Below, in pieces: positions 16,490 to 23,172 of a DNA stretch of 64,000 bases. The position numbers and the translations under genes were made by a program. The DNA comes from RBG-13-51-18 sp050014095 (lineage in GTDB: Bacteria > Chloroflexota > Dehalococcoidia > Dehalococcoidales > RBG-16-60-22): contig JBEKDZ010000003.1 of the NCBI GenBank assembly GCA_050014095.1, positions 1 through 64,000 on the forward strand. The letters are read 5' to 3'. The first letter of the stretch is position 1. Each line of letters opens with the position of its first letter. The notes below the pieces were generated by a model. It did not search any database. It saw nothing but the letters and a program-made list of their open reading frames with translations, and was not told the origin of the DNA.

Positions 16490-17023
16490 TTATTCATCGT
16501 CCGGAGGTATTTTTAAGTTATTAATCAGAATATTAGTCCGCTGCTCTAAAATTTCAATAGAGGGTTTGTCATCCAGTAGGCCTTTGTAAGAGAATACAAT
16601 CACCTCTGCTAAATCATGACCGATTAAAGGGACGAGTGATTTTATGAAGTCCCCCCTTAACAACTGTTCACTTTCCTGGATACTTTTAACCGGTTTAAGC
16701 CAGCTATTAGGGAACGGAGATTTATAAATAATCCGGTGAGAGTCAATTATCCATATATCGATTATTTTGCGTAATTTTTCCTTGCTTGAAAGATCAGATT
16801 CGAGCACCTCTTGAGATTGAAGCAGATAATTTTTATGTTTCTCGTCCATCATAGTAAAGAAAAATTCCTGCTTACTTTTAAAATAGGTATATATTAGAGC
16901 CCTTGATATCCCTGCTTTTTGGGCCACGTCATCGAAGGTTGTCTTGTCATAACCGTATTCAGCAAAACAGGCAGATGCGGCATCAATAATTTGGCTTCTT
17001 GTGATGCTTCTTTTATCTTTCAT
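16490..17023 (-). CDS. TetR family regulator
   Basis: The 177-residue protein has the N-terminal TetR helix-turn-helix: RSQIIDAASACFAEYGYDKT then FDDVAQKAGISRALIYTYFKSKQEFF (residues 7-55). The C-terminal helical part binds an unknown ligand. ATG 17023 is seven bases from GGAG. It is clearly paralogous to the TetR at 46720 (shared LSKIIDVWIV and MNDRPP-like stretches). Its divergent neighbour is a broken lipase, just as the other TetR diverges from an intact lipase, so the regulator has outlived its target. It may now control the esterase downstream. Confidence 0.9.
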   Translation of the reverse strand: MKDKRSITRSQIIDAASACFAEYGYDKTTFDDVAQKAGISRALIYTYFKSKQEFFFTMMDEKHKNYLLQSQEVLESDLSSKEKLRKIIDIWIIDSHRIIYKSPFPNSWLKPVKSIQESEQLLRGDFIKSLVPLIGHDLAEVIVFSYKGLLDDKPSIEILEQRTNILINNLKIPPDDE

Positions 17024-17070
17024 CCACAAGCTCCATTTTCATGAATTAAGTGTTTATACTATAATTTAAC

Positions 17071-17096
17071 ATATTGACATTTTTTGTCAAACATGT
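17071..17096. promoter_or_regulatory. Palindromic operator candidate for TetR
   Basis: TTGACAtttttTGTCAA at 17074-17090 is a perfect inverted repeat, flanked by ACAT and ACATGT that nearly extend it. It lies about 50 nt before the TetR start and ahead of the divergent remnant. Confidence 0.5.
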
Positions 17097-17264
17097 AAAC
17101 ATTAACCAACATTTCACTAATACTTAACAGTAATCAAGATCGATTGTCAATTAAGTCACATCAGCTTATTATAATAATGTCTGTAAAAATATAGAATTTT
17201 ACAGTAAATAATTAAAAAAAGAAACGAATTTTGTTGATTTTTGAATTATAGGAGGAATATCTCG

Positions 17265-17547
17265 ATGAAGTACCAGGAAGCAAATTTTAAGGGATACTGA
17301 AACTTCAATATCTATTACCAGTATTGGCTGCCGGTAGGCCAACCTAAAGCAATATTATTGATTTCTCATGGTTTTGCTTTGCCTGGCCGGTTTAGCTGTG
17401 GGGGTGTGGCAAGATGTGGAGGAAATCGGGAAACAGTGGCACAGCACCGTTACCTTTGAGCCAAAGATGAGTATGGATGAGAGGGAAACTCTATATCACC
17501 ACTGGAAGCAGGCTGTAGTGAAGGCACAAGGGTGGGAAGGGCAATAA
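17265..17547 (+). pseudogene. Lipase/glycerol-kinase fusion remnant
   Basis: A good ribosome site (GGAGG at 17251-17255) precedes ATG 17265. The frame reads MKYQEANFKGY then TGA at 17298, then continues NFNIYYQYWLPVGQPKAILL and ISHGF, matching the start of the lipase at 47439. At about 17380 it switches to LAGLAVGVWQDVEEIGKQWH and on to HHWKQAVVKAQGWEGQ with TAA at 17545. That is the C-terminus of glycerol kinase as at 45046. A deletion has joined two genes of a former lipase-glpK locus, and an in-frame stop has silenced the 5' part. Confidence 0.8.
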
Positions 17548-17615
17548 AATATTTATAGATTCACATTACCCTTACAATCCGGCAATCAATAAAATGACAA
17601 GGAGTACAAGCAACC

Positions 17616-18482
17616 ATGCCCAAATCAAAATACAATAAATACGTCGTCCAGGAACTAAAGGCTCCATTTTCGCCAGAAGTGGCCGCCCGATATGCAGAGT
17701 TCGCAAAACGGATTCTCTGGATAGATGACCAAGTGGTACCAGGATCTTTCCAGATGAATTGCTCCTGGTGGTTAAATACTAATGAAAAAAGCCCTCCGTT
17801 CCATACTCATGACGTGAGTGAAATTATCGGGTTCTTCGGGAACGACCCGGATGACCCTTATAATCTCCATGGAGAGGTAGAGTTCTGGCTGGGCGATCAA
17901 AAACAGGTCATTGACAAGACGGCGATGGTCTTTATCCCCGGGGGGTTAAAGCATTGTCCGCTTATATTAAAACGTATAGATAAACCTATCTTCCACTTCT
18001 CCGTCGTCACCAGCGGCTATTGGGATATGGAAACACTAAAAGAAACACATAAGCCGGAATCCGACTACAGTAGATACGTCGTCACGGAGCTTAAGGTTCC
18101 AGCCTTCAAACCGGAATTCGTCGAGGCTTATAAAAAGTTCGCCAAACGCATCCTGTGGATGGATAAAAATGTGGCGCCCGGGGCTTTTCAGATGAACGTT
18201 TCCTGGTACTGTAAACCACAAAACCATGCATCGGTGCCACACACGCATGATGTGGATGAGATTATCGGTTTCTTCGGTGGCAACGCGGACGACCCTTACA
18301 ATCTGAACGGTGAGGTAGAGATGTGGATAGAAGATCAGCAGTTCCTTTTAACAAAAAGCACCATGCTTTTTGTGCCGGCTGGCATGAAGCACTGCCCCCT
18401 CATTATCCGGCGTGTAGATAGACCTATTTTCCACTATTCCATCGTAAAAAGCGGGACCTACCAACTAAAAACATATATTTAG
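17616..18482 (+). CDS. Bicupin protein (two tandem cupin domains)
   Basis: The 288 residues consist of two clearly repeated halves. Each starts with a YxxYVVxELK stretch, passes KRILW and SFQMN/AFQMN, and carries motif 1 (FHTHDVSEIIGFFG; PHTHDVDEIIGFFG) and motif 2 (IPGGLKHCP; VPAGMKHCP). All His, Asp and Glu metal-ligand candidates are kept in both halves. The gene arose by duplication of a single-domain cupin gene. It is followed after 24 nt by another cupin gene. The reaction is unknown; the family fits a small metalloenzyme acting on a polar organic substrate. Confidence 0.75.
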   Translation: MPKSKYNKYVVQELKAPFSPEVAARYAEFAKRILWIDDQVVPGSFQMNCSWWLNTNEKSPPFHTHDVSEIIGFFGNDPDDPYNLHGEVEFWLGDQKQVIDKTAMVFIPGGLKHCPLILKRIDKPIFHFSVVTSGYWDMETLKETHKPESDYSRYVVTELKVPAFKPEFVEAYKKFAKRILWMDKNVAPGAFQMNVSWYCKPQNHASVPHTHDVDEIIGFFGGNADDPYNLNGEVEMWIEDQQFLLTKSTMLFVPAGMKHCPLIIRRVDRPIFHYSIVKSGTYQLKTYI

Positions 18483-18506
18483 CAAATATTTTCAGGAGGC
18501 AAATCA

Positions 18507-18974
18507 ATGGCAACACTCCAAACCGCGAAATACATCCGGACTAATACGACACGACCATCATATCATCTTGAGGTCACCGCGCCGATACCAGTCTTACAGT
18601 GCGATGAGGAATATGGAAACAAGGGGTTTTGGATGTATTGGAAATGCATTGAAAAACCCTATGTTGACGAGATGGAGACTCATAAGCATGATTTCGATCA
18701 ATATCTCGTGTTCCTCGGGGGCGATCCCAAAAACATGCTTGACCTTGGAGGAGAGGTAGAATTAACTCTAAGCGAGGACGGAATAAACAAAGAAGTCCAT
18801 ACTTTTACCGGATATACGACGGTATATATTAAGGCCGGGTTGTATCATTGCCCGCTTGTCTATAAAAAAGTAACAACACCGATTATTTTCTATGACTTTG
18901 TCAATACGATGCAATATAACAGAAAATTCAAAGATACAAGTACTAAATGGCAACCCAAATTGCCGGGAAGATAA
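18507..18974 (+). CDS. Cupin-fold protein
   Basis: The 155-residue protein has motif 1 as HKHDFDQYLVFLGG (residues 59-72), with Gln where relatives have Glu, and motif 2 as IKAGLYHCP (near 111-119). AGGAGG lies seven to eight bases before the ATG. It forms an operon with the bicupin gene upstream. The Glu to Gln change could alter metal binding, so this copy may be a binding partner rather than an enzyme. Confidence 0.7.
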   Translation: MATLQTAKYIRTNTTRPSYHLEVTAPIPVLQCDEEYGNKGFWMYWKCIEKPYVDEMETHKHDFDQYLVFLGGDPKNMLDLGGEVELTLSEDGINKEVHTFTGYTTVYIKAGLYHCPLVYKKVTTPIIFYDFVNTMQYNRKFKDTSTKWQPKLPGR

Positions 18975-19014
18975 GAACCGGCTTATTTTATCTGTACCAC
19001 CACCGATAGTATAA

Positions 19015-19134
19015 ATTGATAAAGTACCATACACTCATGATGGTGATGAATACCTGTTCTTCCTGGGCGGCCAAACACCGGATTCGTTCAATACTTCCGA
19101 TAAGGACTTAATTTCTAGGCTATATTCACAGTAA
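19015..19134 (+). pseudogene. Cupin gene fragment
   Basis: The frame YTHDGDEYLFFLGGQTPDSF followed by NTSDKDLIS matches cupin motif 1 of the neighbouring genes and ends at TAA 19132. There is no start codon or second motif, so this is a remnant of a further cupin copy next to 18507-18974. Confidence 0.6.
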
Positions 19135-19168
19135 AAAAAGTACTGGAGCATTTCCCAATATATTCTAT

Positions 19169-19651
19169 TTATTGCCAATCTTCTGGCCTTGGCAGTGATT
19201 CAGGAGTTAAAGGCCAGGGATTGGTCCAGACAAGTTTGCTGAATTTCCATTCCCCGTTCAGTTTCGCGTATTCGCATTCATATCGGCCTTGATTATAGTG
19301 TGACAAAGAAGGGGTTTTAGGATCATTCACAAAGATATAGAGCATCCAGTGCCCTTTAGCTTTCTCTCTATCTACGGTAATTACAGGCATAACCGCGAAA
19401 TGAGCATCTCTCGGCCTATCAACTGACGGACTAACTTTAGCAATACTTTCTGTGAATAGTCTGTAAATGGATTCTTTGCCCCTGTGTCCACCGTGTCTCC
19501 AAATATTGACATAGGCATCTTCCGTAAAACAATCTGCCATATCTTTCCATTGATTGTTTAATAGAAAATAAACATATTGGTACTGTAGATTCTTAATCGC
19601 CTCGGTATCCTCGAGGGTCTGAAGCCTATGTAAAATTTCTTCCAAGTTCAT
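19169..19651 (-). CDS. SnoaL-like (NTF2-fold) protein
   Basis: The 160-residue protein starts MNLEEILHRLQTLEDTEAIK and NLQYQYVYFL, the usual opening helix of SnoaL-like proteins, then continues with ADCFTEDAYVNIW, an acidic active-site region, and closes with beta strands (GRYECEYAKLNGEWKFSKLVW). GAGGAGG lies upstream of the ATG. It resembles the gene at 2898 but lacks its C-terminal extension. It is convergent with the cupin genes. Confidence 0.75.
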   Translation of the reverse strand: MNLEEILHRLQTLEDTEAIKNLQYQYVYFLLNNQWKDMADCFTEDAYVNIWRHGGHRGKESIYRLFTESIAKVSPSVDRPRDAHFAVMPVITVDREKAKGHWMLYIFVNDPKTPSLSHYNQGRYECEYAKLNGEWKFSKLVWTNPWPLTPESLPRPEDWQ

Positions 19652-19793
19652 TTTTCTTTGTCCTCCTCAACTCAGCAATCAATAATTTAAATCTGTAAAG
19701 AATTCCTTTTGATAATGGCAATTATACACTTCTCGTTATACCTAGACAAGACTATACTTTGTTGGAATAGCCAGGCTACGGCTTCCCTTAATG

Positions 19794-19974
19794 GATCTGA
19801 ATCTGTATCGTAACCGAGCCTCGTAACGGCTCCTCTGTGTTTCTGGTGGAGACGGGGGAGGGACGAACTCCACCTACCCACATAGCTGAGTTAGTCATCA
19901 AACAGAAGACCTTTATTGTTAGTTTTTGTGGGCGAATGTAAAAGCCGGGGGTCCCAACTCCACCTACCCACAAT
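19794..19974 (-). repeat. Dispersed hairpin repeat, copy C with upstream hairpin and second unit
   Basis: GAGCC/GGCTC (19816-19832) lies ahead of the core (GGTGGAG, about 19846-19852, with CTCCACC at 19868-19874). The core loop differs from the others by one base (GGGACGAA). A second unit is enclosed by TTGTGGG and CCCACAA (19925-19973). About 60 nt upstream of the core are shared with copy E at 37340. Confidence 0.65.
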
Positions 19975-20051
19975 TAACGAATTCTAGGGCATTGGTCTAT
20001 ACCAAGAGGCTTATTTATTATTGTAGAACTCCATCTTTCCGAAATATTTTG

Positions 20052-20095
20052 ACCCTGCTAATACAGAGGCAGGCATTGGCAGTCAAATTCATCGG
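20052..20095. repeat. Right-hand module of the dispersed repeat (copy C)
   Basis: CTAATACAGAGGCAGGCATT then GGCAGTCAAATTC matches the stretch that follows the core in copies D, F and G (AAAACAGAGGCTGGCACTGG type). Here it is about 80 nt further away. Confidence 0.5.
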
Positions 20096-20141
20096 CTGAA
20101 TTTACGCTACTACTACCACTGTTCGGTATTGAGAGAGTGAG

Positions 20142-20408
20142 TTATTTGAGATTATATACATCAGAACGATGAGCTATATAACGAATGGTCAATATTGCAG
20201 CTTTATGTTTAAGCTCATACACAACACGATAATCACCCACGCGGAACTTGAAGGCACCTTTAAGGTGACCAGTTAAGGCTTTATGGTTAACATCCTCTAT
20301 GTGAAGACTTAACCACTTAATCCTGTCTAAAACCCGCTGAGCTATTTGTTTATCCAGTCGGTTTAAACTCGCTACTGCTTCCCGACTGAAATCAACGGTG
20401 TATTTCAT
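20142..20408 (-). CDS. RelE/ParE-type toxin
   Basis: The 88-residue protein reads KYTVDFSREAVASLNRLDK near the start and FKFRVGDYRVVYELKHK then TIRYIAHRSDVYNL at the end, the hallmark of RelE/ParE toxins. RelE members cleave mRNA on the ribosome; ParE members poison gyrase; the sequence alone does not decide, but the R-x-GDYRVVY and AHRS-x-VY pattern fits RelE-like. ATG 20408 shares one base with the antitoxin stop (TGATG), which shows translational coupling. The pair would stabilise this accessory region. Confidence 0.85.
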   Translation of the reverse strand: MKYTVDFSREAVASLNRLDKQIAQRVLDRIKWLSLHIEDVNHKALTGHLKGAFKFRVGDYRVVYELKHKAAILTIRYIAHRSDVYNLK

Positions 20409-20617
20409 CACCAATTAAGGCCCAGGCGTTTAGCCACTTCTTCAGCAGATATGGTTACCTTATTTCGGCGGGATTTCCTTATTGCCTTAATTACTTCTGG
20501 TTTAATATCGAGACCAACGTCAGGGTCACCCAGACGTTCTTCGAGCCTCAAGTCTACAACTTCATCAATGAAAGCTTTCAGTTCTCTAAGGCTTAGTTCT
20601 TTTACTTTAGAGATCAT
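20408..20617 (-). CDS. Antitoxin of RelE-type module
   Basis: The 69-residue protein precedes and overlaps the toxin by one base, the standard antitoxin-first order. It is charged (ELKAFIDEVVDLRLEERLGD) and ends KVTISAEEVAKRLGLNW, a possible toxin-binding tail. I do not see a classical DNA-binding motif with certainty. GGGAGA lies upstream of the ATG. Confidence 0.75.
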   Translation of the reverse strand: MISKVKELSLRELKAFIDEVVDLRLEERLGDPDVGLDIKPEVIKAIRKSRRNKVTISAEEVAKRLGLNW

Positions 20618-20812
20618 CTTATCTCCCAGAGGAATGAATTCAATAATATCATTATATCATATGACTAGTATAACATTAATAATTTAAGGCAAATATCCCC
20701 TAATTGCACGGACGTTGCGAGGTGCTTAAATGGTATCTCATAGAAAATTCCCCCATTCATATCTTTCGATACAGACAAATCCTGACTTACCGTAGCCTTA
20801 TTGCTTAATTAT

Positions 20813-20907
20813 GTCTGGTGGAGACGGGGGAGGGTCGAACTCCACCCAACCCACTAATTCTGGACTCACTAAAACAAAGGCAGGCACTGGCAGTTAAGTT
20901 TCTGAAA
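20813..20907 (-). repeat. Dispersed hairpin repeat, copy D (complete, about 95 nt)
   Basis: Core stem GGTGGAG/CTCCACC encloses ACGGGGGAGGGTCGAA. After about 30 nt the right module CTAAAACAAAGGCAGGCACT then GGCAGTTAAGTTTCTGA follows. The flanking gap 20618-21123 has no gene; D is its only recognisable content. Confidence 0.65.
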
Positions 20908-21123
20908 TAAAAATATCGTCAATAATCGCTGATATATTGAACTTCTTAATATTCACAAGTAACTTTTTTATTACGTGACCCTGTGAGTCAATATAACCCC
21001 AAGAGCTACACTGGGTAGCGTGTATTTTGCACAAAAGTAAGCCTTACTTGGGTTATTATTGATATTGATTAACAAAATGCAGTTGTTACGAGTTTCCTGA
21101 CTATATAGGGCGTTTTTTTTACT

Positions 21124-22299
21124 TTACTTTTCTAAATATTTTTCAAGAGGAGGTATTTTATTGTTCTTTGATGGCAGAGCTACGATAGCATAACCGGGCA
21201 TTACATCCTCTCCTCTCTGGTTAATTGCGTGACGTTCAATTTCAACGCAATAATCTCCCTCACTATCGATATACTTTTTCGTTACTTTGCCTTTTAAACA
21301 AACCACATCAGATAAATAAACAAATTTTCTATATTCAGCATAGCTTCTTTTTAACCAGGCATCGTCACCCATCCAATTGGTAATCAGGTGAACACCCCAG
21401 CAGTGCCTTTGAAGTCCAACGTCATACGCCTGGGGTAGTCCCATGGCATTAGCGGCTTGCTTATTGTAGTGGACGGCAAATATTGGTTCCAGGGCATGCG
21501 TATTGGGGTCCCTGAACGCCCAGGTAGGATGTTTGCGGTAAGTAGCCAGCGCAACCCCGTGGGCTGTTATTCGCGGAATAGGCACTCCTCCACCGATAAT
21601 ATATGCGATTTCATCAGTAATACCTAGCGGTCCTTTAGTAACTGGACTTAATTCTTCTCCAATTTTAGTGTCTTCCCAATATCGCTTAGCATTTCCCCTA
21701 ATTTCTTCCGAAGCCACCTCCTCCTCAATTTTTGCTAACTGCTCATCCGTCCATGGATGTGGTAATTCTATCCTGTTTCTTTTAGCTTTTTGCTGGGTTT
21801 TAGCTCGACTATAACGCACAACCCACCAATGATATTTGGCGACTAGTTCGCGTCTTTGATTCCAATACTGGTTATGGAAATGGTCGATGACAGTTTCTTC
21901 GGCAAAGCTGCTTTTTTTCGGTCCTTCAAAAATTGTATATACGCACTCTGCCGTTATCTTATCACCCAGATAAATCGGCTTTGAAAATTCTACGTCACAG
22001 CCAGCGTGGAACCCTCCCAGTCCGCGCCAGCCAAATTGCACTTGTGCGAAACATGCCCAAATAAACGAAGGAGGAGCTACAATACCACCATAGGGAGATT
22101 TGCCAGCATAAGTTTCATCTGTCCAGAGAGGATTCTTATCGCCAATACCGTGAGAAAATTTTAGTATAGCCATCCTGGTGGCATATTCATTATGTACCGA
22201 GTCATCGATACGCAGTTTTGTCCCCAACTTTGCCTGCATTTCATCAATCATCTTTCGAGTGATGGCAGCAGTATCTAGTTTTACTTTCTTTTCTTTCAT
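21124..22299 (-). CDS. MaoC-like (FAS1-type dehydratase) double hot-dog protein
   Basis: The 391-residue protein has two hot-dog halves. The first (residues 1-170) has ATRMAILKFSHGIGDKNPLW and YGGIVAPPSFIWA, which is the MaoC N-terminal (FAS1-like dehydratase) pattern; the second (about 205-370) includes HYNKQAANAMGLPQAYDVGL and closes with a beta strand. Such proteins hydrate enoyl-thioesters or dehydrate 3-hydroxyacyl-thioesters. It diverges from the MarR gene, and a palindrome lies between them, so it is probably a MarR target. Confidence 0.75.
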   Translation of the reverse strand: MKEKKVKLDTAAITRKMIDEMQAKLGTKLRIDDSVHNEYATRMAILKFSHGIGDKNPLWTDETYAGKSPYGGIVAPPSFIWACFAQVQFGWRGLGGFHAGCDVEFSKPIYLGDKITAECVYTIFEGPKKSSFAEETVIDHFHNQYWNQRRELVAKYHWWVVRYSRAKTQQKAKRNRIELPHPWTDEQLAKIEEEVASEEIRGNAKRYWEDTKIGEELSPVTKGPLGITDEIAYIIGGGVPIPRITAHGVALATYRKHPTWAFRDPNTHALEPIFAVHYNKQAANAMGLPQAYDVGLQRHCWGVHLITNWMGDDAWLKRSYAEYRKFVYLSDVVCLKGKVTKKYIDSEGDYCVEIERHAINQRGEDVMPGYAIVALPSKNNKIPPLEKYLEK

Positions 22300-22439
22300 A
22301 AAACACTTCTTACGTTGAGCATATTTAGTTAACGAACCAAAACATGTTACTACTTTACCAGGACCTGGTCAAATATATGTTTACATCGCGCAAGTTGCTT
22401 GATTTTTATAAATTTAGGATATATAGTTCCTTAAAATAA

Positions 22440-22451
22440 TACGTGTACGTA
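22440..22451. promoter_or_regulatory. Candidate MarR operator
   Basis: TACGTGTACGTA is a 10/12 palindrome in the gap between the MaoC-like gene and marR. A perfect version, TACGTATACGTA, lies at 32828-32839 in the other divergent gap of the island. Apart from this the gap 22300-22616 has only a possible promoter for marR (TTGATT 22525-22530, TACATT 22548-22553). Confidence 0.5.
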
Positions 22452-22616
22452 CATCATTTGGTATATAATATATTCAGTCTAGCAATGATAGTCAATTGCC
22501 CAATGGAGTTAAAAGAAGAGCCGCTTGATTTCATTATTTAGTTATTTTACATTATATTATATTAAGTCGTAGGTTATTACGTAAAGCGGTAGTAGAACGA
22601 ACAAGGACTGAAGACT

Positions 22617-23123
22617 ATGAGTAAAATCACGGATAAAGAATATGATCTCTGGATATTAATGAGCAGGGTATATCACCTTATAGCCATGTTAAGAAAATTG
22701 GAGTTGGCAAAATACGAAATTCTCCCGGTCCAGTCATATATATTATTTATTATTAAAGCTCTAGGAAACGAAACTACTCCTTCGAATATCTCTGAATGTG
22801 TTTATCAACAACGCAGTTCAATTTCTGACATCCTCAACAGAATGGTAAGGCAAGGACTTATAAAAAAAGTGCACAAGGCGAAAGGCAATAAACGCGTTAT
22901 CGTTAGTTTAACATCCGATGGAGAATCTGCACTAAAACTTTCTCAAAATAGAAATTATCTTCATAAGGTGATGTCATCGCTGACCTTGGAGGAAAAACAA
23001 CAACTTGAGTCAGCCATGGAAATATTACGCGATGCCGCTATCAATGAGCTAGCTGTTACCCAAAAAACAATCATGCGTCCCTCTTTAATTTCGAAGTATT
23101 ATAGGAAGAAAAACCAATTGTAA
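22617..23123 (+). CDS. MarR-type transcriptional regulator
   Basis: The 168-residue protein has a winged helix-turn-helix: NISECVYQQRSSISDILNRM then VRQGLIKKVHKAKGNKRVIV (wing) near residues 56-100, flanked by helices for dimerisation. MarR proteins usually repress by binding a palindrome and release it on binding an aromatic or acyl ligand. It lies 49 nt ahead of the glycyl-radical-type enzyme and is divergent from the MaoC-like gene. Two TACGT-type palindromes in the island are candidate sites. Confidence 0.85.
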   Translation: MSKITDKEYDLWILMSRVYHLIAMLRKLELAKYEILPVQSYILFIIKALGNETTPSNISECVYQQRSSISDILNRMVRQGLIKKVHKAKGNKRVIVSLTSDGESALKLSQNRNYLHKVMSSLTLEEKQQLESAMEILRDAAINELAVTQKTIMRPSLISKYYRKKNQL

Positions 23124-23172
23124 TCAACGAAGGTATTAATAAATCAAATATTCATATTAAAGCAGGCAGAAT

